Position numbers and translations under genes: made by a program. Below, piece by piece: positions 49,541 through 58,772 of a DNA stretch of 64,000 nucleotides. This stretch comes from an uncultured Verrucomicrobiota bacterium. Lineage in GTDB: Bacteria; Verrucomicrobiota; Verrucomicrobiia; Limisphaerales; UBA9464. A model generated the notes under the pieces. It searched no databases and was not told where the DNA came from. It saw only the letters and a list, made by a program, of their open reading frames with translations. How positions within the stretch are numbered: the stretch's first letter is position 1; each line of letters starts with the position of its first letter. The stretch covers positions 1-64,000 of the forward strand of contig CAIMMI010000011.1 in NCBI GenBank assembly GCA_903842505.1, given 5' to 3'.

Positions 49541-49975
49541 TCAGCCAGCGTAGGCCATCGTCTTCGGCTGCTGCGCGGTGTGCGGATGCTCGGTGCCGGA
49601 GTACACCTTGAGCTTCGTCAGCAACCGGTCACCCAACCGGTTCTTGGGGAGCATTCCCTTCACCGCGTGCATCACCAACCGCTCCGGGTGATTCTCGCGA
49701 ACCTCACGCACGGAACGATAGCGTTCGCCACCCTTCCATCCGGAGTAGCTCATGTACTCCTTGGCAGATTCCTTGTTGCCCGTCAGCACCACGTCAGCGG
49801 CGTTGATGACAACCACGAAATCGCCCGCATCAAGATGCGGGGTGTAGGTGGGCTTGTCCTTGCCGCGCAGAGCGTCGGCAACTTGAACAGCGAGGCGACC
49901 GAGAACGGCACCCTTGGCGTCGATCACTCGCCACTCGCGACGCTGTACGTCGATCTTCGGCAGAAACGTCTTCAT
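49541..49975 (-). CDS. rplM: 50S ribosomal protein L13
   Basis: '[48 protein letters not shown]', '[29 protein letters not shown]'. Confidence 0.97.
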   Translation of the reverse strand: MKTFLPKIDVQRREWRVIDAKGAVLGRLAVQVADALRGKDKPTYTPHLDAGDFVVVINAADVVLTGNKESAKEYMSYSGWKGGERYRSVREVRENHPERLVMHAVKGMLPKNRLGDRLLTKLKVYSGTEHPHTAQQPKTMAYAG

Positions 49976-50065
49976 CTAAAATCCGAAAGCAAAGGAGCGG
50001 GATTTCTATCAAAGGAACCTCCAACGTCAACAAGTCATTCCCGAAAGATGCAGGATTTCACCACT

Positions 50066-51133
50066 TCACCCTCCGATACAGCTCATCGTACGGGCCGGTT
50101 GGACGAAATCCGGCTTCCCGATCCGGTGCCCCGCTTCCTTACCCCGCACGATTTCCACCAACCGCCAAGCCAACTCGTCATCCGTCGCTCCCCCCCGCAG
50201 CAGCGGCCTCAGATCGTGCTCTCCAATGCTGAACAGGCACGTCCGGATCTTGCCATCCGCCGTCAACCGCAGTCGGTTGCAATGCCCGCAGAACGGCTCA
50301 CTCACCGGCGCAATCACGCCGATCTCGCCGCGCCCACCCGCAAAGCGCCATCGCCGCGCCGTCTCGCTCGGTTGCCCGGACTGATCCACGGCCTCCAACC
50401 CAAATCGCGCCTTCAACCGCTCGAGGATCTCACGCCCAGGCACCACCAGGTCCCGTTGCCACGCCCGACTGCTGTCCAACGGCATGAACTCGATGAATCG
50501 GAGGGACAGGCCACGCTCCATCGCGAATTCCGCCAAGGTCTCCAATTCGTGGTCGTTCATCCCCCGGATCACCACCGCATTCACCTTCACCGGCGAAAAC
50601 CCCATCTCCTGCGCGATCCGGATCCCTTCCAGCACCTCGGCCAACCCATCCCGCCCCGTCATCCGACGGAAATTCTCCCGATCCAGCGAGTCCATGCTGA
50701 AGCTCACCCGTCGCAACCCGGCCGCCCGAAGCGCCTCGGCCTTCCGCGCAAAGAGGAAGCCATTCGTCGTCATCGCCAGATCCTCAACCCCGGCCAACCC
50801 CGCCAGACTCCCCACCAACTTTTCCACCCCTTGCCTCAGCAAGGGCTCCCCACCCGTGACGCGCAGCTTCGTCACACCCAGTTCCACCGCAATCCGCGAA
50901 ACACGCACAATCTCCTCGTATGTCAGCAACTCCACCTTCGGCTTCCATTCGTAGGCAATCGGGCCAGCCGGCCCAGGCAGCTTTCCCAAACCCTCCCAAC
51001 GGGTCCGATAGAAGTTGGCCGCCTCCTCGGTTTCCGGCAGGCAATACAGGCAGCGGAAATTACACCGGTCGGTGACGCTGACCCGAAGGTCCCGCATCAC
51101 CCGACCGTGCGAATCCCGAAGCTCTGACAACAT
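50066..51133 (-). CDS. moaA: GTP 3',8-cyclase MoaA
   Basis: Radical SAM 'DRCNFRCLYC', C-terminal 'FCGHCNRLRLTADGKIRTCLFS', terminal GG. Confidence 0.93.
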   Translation of the reverse strand: MLSELRDSHGRVMRDLRVSVTDRCNFRCLYCLPETEEAANFYRTRWEGLGKLPGPAGPIAYEWKPKVELLTYEEIVRVSRIAVELGVTKLRVTGGEPLLRQGVEKLVGSLAGLAGVEDLAMTTNGFLFARKAEALRAAGLRRVSFSMDSLDRENFRRMTGRDGLAEVLEGIRIAQEMGFSPVKVNAVVIRGMNDHELETLAEFAMERGLSLRFIEFMPLDSSRAWQRDLVVPGREILERLKARFGLEAVDQSGQPSETARRWRFAGGRGEIGVIAPVSEPFCGHCNRLRLTADGKIRTCLFSIGEHDLRPLLRGGATDDELAWRLVEIVRGKEAGHRIGKPDFVQPARTMSCIGG

Positions 51134-51222
51134 GGCCCGAGTCTACGTGAAGCCACCGCTCCCGCCAACCCGCGCAAAATCCTGAACTCGGATTCTTCGC
51201 CCGCACCCGCTACCTTGCCCCT

Positions 51223-51960
51223 GTGGAAACTTCCACTCCGCCACCGCTTACCCCCGGCACGTTGTACCTCGTCGCCACCCCCATCGGGAACCTCGAGGAT
51301 ATCACCCTGCGCGCCCTCCGCGTCCTCCGCGAGTGCGACCTCGTCGCCGCCGAGGATACCCGCCACACCGGCCAACTCCTGCAGCACTTCAACATCCGGA
51401 AGCCCATGGTCTCCTACTTCCGGTTCAACGAGGCCCGACGCTCCGCCGAGATCACCGACCGCCTCCGTGCAGGCGCCACCGTCGCGCTCGTCACCGACGC
51501 CGGCACCCCAGGCATCTCCGACCCCGGCTCCCGGGTCGTCGCCGAGGTCATCGCCGCGGGACTCCGGGTCGAACCCATCCCGGGCGCCTGCGCCCTCGTG
51601 GCAGGCCTCACCGCTTCCGGGCTTCCCACGGACGAATTCCATTTCGCCGGGTTCCTCCCGGTCAAATCCGGCCAGCGCGCCCGTCGCCTGGCGGAACTCC
51701 TCGCGTTGCCCGGAACCTTGTGTGTCTACGAGTCGCCCTACCGCGTGACCCGCCTCCTCCAGGAAATCGCCAACGCCTGTCCGGAACGCCGGGTCGTCGC
51801 CTGCCGCGAGCTCACCAAGAAGTTCGAGGAATGGCTCCGCGGCACCGCCGCCGCCGTCGCCGCCGACCTGGAACGCCGCCCGCGGAAGGGCGAGTTCGTC
51901 GTCCTCGTCGCACCAGCCAGCGAATTGCCGGAACCCACCGACCTTCCTGAAGCCGGTTAG
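51223..51960 (+). CDS. rsmI: 16S rRNA (cytidine(1402)-2'-O)-methyltransferase (GTG start)
   Basis: 'LYLVATPIGNLEDITLRALRVLRECDLVAAEDTRHTGQLLQHF', 'ALVTDAGTPGISDPG'. Confidence 0.95.
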   Translation: METSTPPPLTPGTLYLVATPIGNLEDITLRALRVLRECDLVAAEDTRHTGQLLQHFNIRKPMVSYFRFNEARRSAEITDRLRAGATVALVTDAGTPGISDPGSRVVAEVIAAGLRVEPIPGACALVAGLTASGLPTDEFHFAGFLPVKSGQRARRLAELLALPGTLCVYESPYRVTRLLQEIANACPERRVVACRELTKKFEEWLRGTAAAVAADLERRPRKGEFVVLVAPASELPEPTDLPEAG

Positions 51961-51967
51961 GCGGATC

Positions 51968-54580
51968 CTACCGATCCGTTCCAGAGGGCGGGAGCTTCAC
52001 CAAGCCAAACTCCTTCGCGCGTTCGTCCAGGAAACTCACGATCAGGCGCGTGAGGTCGAGCTCTGCCAGGCGGATCCGCCACGCAACCAATGGGAGCACC
52101 AGCAGCAACGCCCACCACCAACCACCCAGGAAACCAATCACGATCAGCAGGGCTCCCGCCAGCGAGCAAAACAGGGCCCGCGACACGAAACTCCACGATC
52201 CATCCAGCCGGCACCTCAGCACCTGCGTCCCGTTCGCCAGATACTCTCCCGCCGTCACCAACCGGAGCCGCGCCCATCGATTGCCGTAGATCTCCACGTC
52301 GTACCGGCTCCACCCGCCATCGGGCTTGTTTTGCCAGGACCGCTCATCCAACCGCTCCAGCACCCGGCGCAGGAATGCCGTCCGATCGATTGCCCCCTCG
52401 GACCAGTACCTCAGCAGGCGCAGCGATTCGTCCTGACCCTGCAGGCTGAGCGACTCCAGCGTCTCCCGGGCGCTCAAGGGCGTCTGCTGGCCCCGGAGGT
52501 GGTTTCGGTGCCTCGACCATCCGCGAACCACCGGTTGCAGCAGGAACAGCAATGCCACCAAAGGCCGCGACCACCAACGAAGCCGACTCTTCGGCAAATC
52601 CGCCTGCCAGGCCGCAGCCGCGCACATCACCAGCGACAGAACCAACGACGCCACCCCGATCGTCGCCACGTTCGGCACCACCGAACCCAGCACCAACAAT
52701 GGCACCGTTGCGAGGCAATGGTATTCCAGGCTCGTCAAGACCAGCAGCGTCAGCCCCGGACTCACGTTGTAGATGCTCTGGAAGAACCCGGTCCCGAATA
52801 GCCCGTGATAAATGATCGGACGGCTCGTCTCGACCCCGATCTTGGCTGGCGAATAGATCCGTCCGTGCCAGATCGATCCGCCGAACCGATTGAAGTTCTC
52901 GGGATGCCGCCGCTCCAGCAATGCCTCCGCATCGCCATAACCCGCCTGCTGCTTGAGGTACGCCTGGATCGTGTTCCGTCGGTAGTGCCAAACGAACCCG
53001 CCTGGACTGAACCCGATCCGGTAACCCCGTTGCTGCAGCCTCCAGCAGATATCCACATCGTCGCCCGCCTTCCGGTAAACCGGATCGAAACCTCCCAACT
53101 CGATCAACGCCCACCGATGGAAGGCCATGTTGCAACCCGGAATGTGCTCCGCCACCCGATCCGTCAACATCACGTGTGCCGGCCCTCCGGGCGACACCAT
53201 CACCGCCGCCGCCACCGCCGAATCATCCGGCGGCAGGAAATTGTGCCCGCCCACTCCCGCAAAACCCGAGTACAACAGGTCACCCACGAGGTACCGCAGC
53301 CAGTCTTCGTCCGCCCGGCAGTCCGAATCCGTGAAAGCGATGATCTCCCCCGTCGCCGCGTAGATTCCCGTATTCCGGGCCGCGCTCAATCCCTGGTTCT
53401 GCTCGTGCCGGATGTTCCGGATCCGGGGGAAAAGCGCTGCAATCTCCGGCGTGGAATCTGTCGAACCGTCATCCACCAGGATCACCTCGAAGTCGGGATA
53501 GTTGAGCCCCTCCAGGGACTGCAGGCAGGCCTTCAGCGTCGGCGCACCGTTGTAACTCGCCACCACCACCGTCACCCGCGGCGACGCCGGAAGCTCAAAA
53601 TAGGGCGCCTGCCGATACCGGCTCTGGACGGCTTCAAACGCCGGCTTTGGCTCCCGTTCCCGGGTCGTCAACCCAAACGACCAATCCGTGATCAACCGTC
53701 CATCCTTGAACCAGTCATCCGTAAAACTGAACACGAACACCCCGGCACTCCCCGCCCGGAACGACGCCTCAATCTTCCACGACAGGATCTCCGCCTGCCG
53801 CACCTCGCCCTCCCTCAGTGAATCGATCCCGAATTCGCCCAACACCAACGGCTTCGTATCCGCCAGCATTTGCAACCGTGCGAGGTAGTTCTCGAATGGC
53901 CGCCTCTCGTGCAGGTAAACGTTGCAGCACAGGAAATCCATCGACCGCGGCCGCAGGAATTCCGTCGGCGGATAGTTCCCAAAAGTGCACAGCAACTCCG
54001 GATCCTCTGCCTTCGCCTCCGCCACCAAGCCATCAAGGAAGTCCGCCACCGCATCCGCTCCGCTCCAGCGCACGATGTCCGCCGGAATCTCATTCACCAC
54101 GCTGAGCGCGAAAACGGCCGGGTGTGCCCGCAACAACCTCGCCGCCCGCCGGACCCGGTCCCGCGCATCCTGGCGGGACTCCTCCGAATCCAGAAAACAC
54201 AGGTGCTTGTTCCACGGCACGTCCACCAGAACCTTCAACCCCTGCTCGTGGAGCAGGTCCAGGAACCACCGCGGTGGAAGGTGATAGACCCGGACCGTGT
54301 TCGCCCCCAACTCCCGGATCCGCTCCAGATCCAGCAACGTCTGCTCACGCGTCGCGTACCCATCCCCTTCGGGGCCCGACCCAAACGGCCCGTACGTCAC
54401 CCCCTTGGGGTGGAATTTGCGCCCGTCGACTCGGAAGAACTTGCCGTCCACCGTGACCCGGGCTCGTGAGATGACTGCTGTCGGCACCATCAACTCCGGC
54501 ATGCGCACCTCAACACGGCGCGGCCCCGTCGCAATCGGCGACGGCAGGACCTCCGGTTCAAGTAGCACTGCACGGGGCAT
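51968..54580 (-). CDS. Fusion: N-terminal TIM-barrel glycoside hydrolase-like domain + family 2 glycosyltransferase + C-terminal membrane region
   Basis: N-terminus 'FHPKGVTYGPFG...ELGANTVRVYHLPPRWFLDLLHEQGLKVLVDVPW...VVNEIPADIVRW...LGEFGIDS' (GH2/GH5-like barrel); then 'RVTVVVASYNGAPTLKACLQSLEGLNYPDFEVILVDDGSTD' (GT2); several TM segments follow. Confidence 0.9.
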   Translation of the reverse strand: MPRAVLLEPEVLPSPIATGPRRVEVRMPELMVPTAVISRARVTVDGKFFRVDGRKFHPKGVTYGPFGSGPEGDGYATREQTLLDLERIRELGANTVRVYHLPPRWFLDLLHEQGLKVLVDVPWNKHLCFLDSEESRQDARDRVRRAARLLRAHPAVFALSVVNEIPADIVRWSGADAVADFLDGLVAEAKAEDPELLCTFGNYPPTEFLRPRSMDFLCCNVYLHERRPFENYLARLQMLADTKPLVLGEFGIDSLREGEVRQAEILSWKIEASFRAGSAGVFVFSFTDDWFKDGRLITDWSFGLTTREREPKPAFEAVQSRYRQAPYFELPASPRVTVVVASYNGAPTLKACLQSLEGLNYPDFEVILVDDGSTDSTPEIAALFPRIRNIRHEQNQGLSAARNTGIYAATGEIIAFTDSDCRADEDWLRYLVGDLLYSGFAGVGGHNFLPPDDSAVAAAVMVSPGGPAHVMLTDRVAEHIPGCNMAFHRWALIELGGFDPVYRKAGDDVDICWRLQQRGYRIGFSPGGFVWHYRRNTIQAYLKQQAGYGDAEALLERRHPENFNRFGGSIWHGRIYSPAKIGVETSRPIIYHGLFGTGFFQSIYNVSPGLTLLVLTSLEYHCLATVPLLVLGSVVPNVATIGVASLVLSLVMCAAAAWQADLPKSRLRWWSRPLVALLFLLQPVVRGWSRHRNHLRGQQTPLSARETLESLSLQGQDESLRLLRYWSEGAIDRTAFLRRVLERLDERSWQNKPDGGWSRYDVEIYGNRWARLRLVTAGEYLANGTQVLRCRLDGSWSFVSRALFCSLAGALLIVIGFLGGWWWALLLVLPLVAWRIRLAELDLTRLIVSFLDERAKEFGLVKLPPSGTDR

Positions 54581-54695
54581 GAGATTGGGGCGCGGGGGAC
54601 AGGAAGCAAGAATTGGGAAGCCGTACAGGAAATGGCCCGCCGGTGTCTCACGCCGGCGGGCCCGCCTTCTCCTATGCGTTAACCCTGCTGGCAAC

Positions 54696-55136
54696 TCACC
54701 AGCAGAAATGGGCGTGCCCGCGGATGCGGTGATGATGGCCGTGGATCACCACCGGGCGCGGCGCGGGCATGTAGTACGGGGCCGGGCTCACCACCACGGT
54801 CGGGGCGGGAGCGTAGTAAACCACCGTCGGAGCCGGAGCCGGTGCGTAGTAGACCGGGGCTGGCGCAGGCGCGTAATAGACCGGCGCCGGGGGCGCCACC
54901 GGAGCGGCAACCACGACCGGGGGAGCGGCGACATAAACCGGCGGAGCGTAGACCACCGCCGTGGTGGGCGCGCAGGGCGCCGGATCCAGCACATGGGCAA
55001 TCACACCCGCGGCCACGACACCCGTCAGGACCTTGCCCGCCACCGCCCACTCCCGATCCCCTGCCCGGACTTCCGGTGTCAGTGCGCCCAGCGCAAGGGC
55101 GGCAGTTACGGTGGCAGCAATCAATGTCGTTTTCAT
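54696..55136 (-). CDS. Secreted low-complexity protein with Y-A-P-A-P repeats and His-rich C-terminus
   Basis: Signal-like 'MKTTLIAATVTAALALGALTPEVRAG', 'PAPVYYAPAPAPVYYAPAPAPTVVYYAPAP', 'HGHHHRIRGHAHFCW'; start 55136 inside the longer ORF. Confidence 0.7.
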   Translation of the reverse strand: MKTTLIAATVTAALALGALTPEVRAGDREWAVAGKVLTGVVAAGVIAHVLDPAPCAPTTAVVYAPPVYVAAPPVVVAAPVAPPAPVYYAPAPAPVYYAPAPAPTVVYYAPAPTVVVSPAPYYMPAPRPVVIHGHHHRIRGHAHFCW

Positions 55137-55357
55137 GTTGTCGACTTCGTTACCCGAAGCTGGAGGGCTAGACTGTGCCCTTCGGTCTTTATTCAGGAGG
55201 CTTCCAATCACTTGCCCACCAGAAAAAAGACCCCACATGAAATCAGCATCCAACCCGGCACCAAAAGGTTAGGCCTGCACCAACCCAAGCCCTGCCTTTT
55301 CGCCACCGTCGTCCCCCAGCACAACTTTCCACCCATCCGCCGAGGCCCACTTTCCCC

Positions 55358-57745
55358 TCACCGATACGCCAGGAAACGCCCCCGCCGTTCCAGGAACCCC
55401 GCCATGCCGGCGTCCCGGACCTTCACGATCTCCGCCAACGGAAGCCCTGTCCGGATCGCTTCCAGCGTCGCCTCATCCCCCAGCAACGTCGCCATCTTCT
55501 CCAACTTCAATTCGCCCGGATGCAACCGATGCAAGGTCGACGCCAAAAGCATCCCCAGATCCGTAGCCCGAAACCGCTCCCGGTCCGTCACCAGCATCTG
55601 CACACCGCCACATTCCTTCCCCTGGAACACACTCGCCGTAGGCGTGAAACGCACCGGAACGAAGCGCACACCAGCCAAACCCGCGGCATTCAACTCCCCC
55701 GCCAGACGAAGGTCGTCCACGTAGGGCGCCCCGATCACCTCGAAGGGTGTTCCCGTTCCACGGCCAACGCTCACCGCGCAGAATTCCAGCACCCCTACCC
55801 CGGGATACAACGTCGCCTCCGTCAGCGAACGCATGTTCGGCGATGGATTCGTCCAGGGCAGCCCCGTCGAATCATACCAGTCCTTCCGCTGCCAACCGCG
55901 ACACGGAATCACCGTCAGCTTCACGCCCAGTTTCCGCTCCGCATCAAACATCCGAGCCAACTCCCCCGTCGTCATCCCGTGCCTCAACGGGATCTCGTGC
56001 CACGCCACGAAGCTCCTCGCCCCCGTCAGAACCGGTCCCTCCACCGAAACTCCGTTCACCGGATTGACCCGGTCCAGCACCACGAATTCCTTCCCTGCGT
56101 TCGCCGCGGCCTCCAGGCAATTCCCCAACGTCGAGATGTACGTGTAGAAGCGGCACCCGATGTCCTGGATGTCAAAAACCAGAACGTCCACCCCGGCCAA
56201 CTGCTCCCCCACAGGCGCCCGCCGTTCCCCATACAGGCTGTAGACCGGCAACCCCGTCTTCTCGTCCCGTCCATCCGAAACCTTCTCGTCCAGCAAGCCC
56301 CGGATCCCGTGCTCGGGCGAGAACAACGCCACCAACTGAACCCCAGCCGCCTGATGCAACAGATCGATCGTCTGCCGCCGATGCCGGTCCCGCCCGGTGT
56401 GATTGGTGATCAATCCTACCCGCTTCCCCTTCAACTCCGCAAAGCCACCCTGCACCAGCACGTCCACCCCATTGAGCACTCCTTCCCCCGGACGATCTGC
56501 CGCACCAAATCCCCAATCCCCCGAATCCATCGCCGAGGCCGCCTGCTCCACGACCTTCGGCCACTTCACCGCACGCAACGCTTCCGCCGCCAAGGTCCCC
56601 AACCGACGACGCAACGCCCGAACGTCTCCGGCCTCGGTCGGATGATTCCGGTTCGACATCAGCAACACGAACGTCCCCGTTGCCGGATCAATCCACATCG
56701 AGGTCCCGGTCCATCCCGTGTGCCCGTAGGAACCCACCGCGAAATGCGATCCCCGCGGTCCCGCATACGGAGAATCGATGTCCCATCCAAACCCTCGCGC
56801 CGGCAATCCCGCGGGCGACTGCACCGACGTCATCAACCGGACGGTTTCCGCCTGGAGCACCCGTTTGCCATCAAGTTCCCCTCCGTTCAGCAGCATCCGG
56901 CAAAAGCGGGCCACGTCCGAAGCCGTCGTGAACAACCCAGCATGACCCGCCACCCCGCCCATGCGCCGCGCCGTGGGGTCATGAACCTCCCCCCGGAAAC
57001 AGTTTCCATCCACGTACCTTTCCGTGGGCGCGATCCTCGCCAGATCGAGTGTTGGCGCACCCCGTCGGCGATAACCCGTGTCCAGCATTCCCAGGGGACC
57101 ATGGATTTCCGTCCGGACAAATTCATCCAACTCCCGCCCTGAAACCCGCCGGACCAACTCGCCCAGCACGATGAAATTGATGTCGCTGTAGACGAACCTG
57201 CTGCCCGGCGCCTGCGTCGGCGCCTCCTCCACGGCCATCTGGATCGCCGCATCCCATCCATCCCAACCGGAGGGTCTGCCAAGGCCAGGCCGAAGCCCGC
57301 TCGTATGCGTCAGCAACTGCCGGACCGTGATGGCTTCCTTGCCGTTCGCCGCGAACGCCGGCAGATACTTCGATACCGGCGACTCGACGTCCAACTTGCC
57401 CTGCTCGACCAACCGCATCACCGCCGGTGCCGTCGCCAGCACCTTGGTCAGCGACGCCGCATCAAATACGGTGTCCTCCGTCATCGACTCCGCCGCGGGC
57501 TCGATCGCCCGCTGGCCGTAAGCCCGCACGAAGGTCTCGCCGGAATGCTCCAACCACACGACCGCACCCGGCAGGTGCCCGGCCCCGATTTCCTCCAGGA
57601 CCGCCTTGTCGATCTCCACGAGCGTCGCTGGCTTGAAGGCGGACTGTTTCCGCGCCTCGCCCGTGCCAATGTCCCGCACCGCGCATCCCGCCAATCCGGC
57701 CACAAACAGCCAGAGTGCCATCCACATCCAACGTGCCCGATTCAT
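55358..57745 (-). CDS. Lipoprotein fusing a class-C beta-lactamase-like serine hydrolase with a DUF1343/NamZ-like exo-N-acetylmuramidase domain
   Basis: Lipobox 'FVAGLAGC'; 'DTVFDAASLTKVLAT' SxxK and 'RFVYSDINF' YxN-like; then 'KGKRVGLITNHTGRDRHRRQTIDLLHQAAGVQLVALFSPEHGIRG' and 'VLVFDIQDIGCRFYTYISTL' DUF1343 signatures. Confidence 0.9.
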   Translation of the reverse strand: MNRARWMWMALWLFVAGLAGCAVRDIGTGEARKQSAFKPATLVEIDKAVLEEIGAGHLPGAVVWLEHSGETFVRAYGQRAIEPAAESMTEDTVFDAASLTKVLATAPAVMRLVEQGKLDVESPVSKYLPAFAANGKEAITVRQLLTHTSGLRPGLGRPSGWDGWDAAIQMAVEEAPTQAPGSRFVYSDINFIVLGELVRRVSGRELDEFVRTEIHGPLGMLDTGYRRRGAPTLDLARIAPTERYVDGNCFRGEVHDPTARRMGGVAGHAGLFTTASDVARFCRMLLNGGELDGKRVLQAETVRLMTSVQSPAGLPARGFGWDIDSPYAGPRGSHFAVGSYGHTGWTGTSMWIDPATGTFVLLMSNRNHPTEAGDVRALRRRLGTLAAEALRAVKWPKVVEQAASAMDSGDWGFGAADRPGEGVLNGVDVLVQGGFAELKGKRVGLITNHTGRDRHRRQTIDLLHQAAGVQLVALFSPEHGIRGLLDEKVSDGRDEKTGLPVYSLYGERRAPVGEQLAGVDVLVFDIQDIGCRFYTYISTLGNCLEAAANAGKEFVVLDRVNPVNGVSVEGPVLTGARSFVAWHEIPLRHGMTTGELARMFDAERKLGVKLTVIPCRGWQRKDWYDSTGLPWTNPSPNMRSLTEATLYPGVGVLEFCAVSVGRGTGTPFEVIGAPYVDDLRLAGELNAAGLAGVRFVPVRFTPTASVFQGKECGGVQMLVTDRERFRATDLGMLLASTLHRLHPGELKLEKMATLLGDEATLEAIRTGLPLAEIVKVRDAGMAGFLERRGRFLAYR

Positions 57746-57847
57746 CTGCCGAGAATAAGGCACAGGGGGAACCGGAACTTCCAAGGGCGAAGTTTGGTCC
57801 GCGCTTCTTCGGTTGGCTCCCGGCCCCGGGCTGTCTAGCGTTCGCCC

Positions 57848-58618
57848 ATGCTGAGCGCGTCGCTATGGTGGGATATCTCCCACCCCGAGGTATTGCTGCA
57901 GAATCCGCTCTTTTTGATCGGGGTCGTCTTCCAGATCTGGATGGGCATCGACGCCATCCGGCGGGGAGAATGGCTCTGGGCCGCCGCCATCGTCCTCTTC
58001 ACCGTGTTCTCCGCGGCCCTCTACTTCTTCATGGTCTACCGCCCCCAGGGAGCCGCAGGCGGTGGCTCCACCGGCTTCGAACTGCCCGGGGCCCGCGACC
58101 GCGCCCGACTGAAGGAAATCGAGAAGCGCATCCACCACCTCGACCACGCCCGCGATCACCTCGACCTCGCCGATCATTTCTTCTCCAAGGGCAAATTCGA
58201 AAAGGCCGAGGCCAGCTACCGCGAATCCCTCAAGCGCGACCAAAACGACCCCGACGCCGTCGCGCACCTGGGCCAATGTCTCCTCCGCCTGAAGCGCCCG
58301 GCCGAGGCCAAGCCCCTTCTGGAACAGGCCCTCGCCGCCGATCCCAGGCACGACTACGGCCACACCCAGATGGCCCTCGCTGAAACCCAGGCCGCCCTCG
58401 GCAACCCCGACGAAGCCATCGCCACCTGGCAAAAGGTCCTCGCCCACCACGGTTACGCCCGAGCCAAGGTCCAGTACGCCGAACTCGTCGCCGCCAAGGG
58501 CCGCCACGATGAGGCCCGCAACCTCATGCGCGAACTCATCGCTGACGACCAGCATTCGCCCCGCTTCCAGCGCGTCCGCGACAAGGCCTGGATCCGCCGC
58601 GCCAAGAAACTCCTCTGA
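57848..58618 (+). CDS. TPR-repeat membrane protein
   Basis: Two N-terminal TM segments, then TPR-like 'ADHFFSKGKFEKAEASYRESLKRDQNDPDAVAHLGQCLLRL'. Confidence 0.85.
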   Translation: MLSASLWWDISHPEVLLQNPLFLIGVVFQIWMGIDAIRRGEWLWAAAIVLFTVFSAALYFFMVYRPQGAAGGGSTGFELPGARDRARLKEIEKRIHHLDHARDHLDLADHFFSKGKFEKAEASYRESLKRDQNDPDAVAHLGQCLLRLKRPAEAKPLLEQALAADPRHDYGHTQMALAETQAALGNPDEAIATWQKVLAHHGYARAKVQYAELVAAKGRHDEARNLMRELIADDQHSPRFQRVRDKAWIRRAKKLL

Positions 58619-58772
58619 TCCCACCCATCGGTGGCTACGAGCGGTGGGGCGAGTGTCCCCACGAGCCGCTCCCCCAACCCAAAAGAGCCCGTCTGATCGA
58701 GTTCCTCCCGCCGGCTGCAGGGCATCTCGCGGTGCCCGTCCCAACAGGTTTCCAATCCGTGAAATCTGTGGA

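Noticed and set aside
54780-54900. Nucleotide tandem repeat as an independent DNA element
   Set aside because: Explained by the Tyr-Ala-Pro-Ala-Pro coding repeats of the secreted low-complexity protein.
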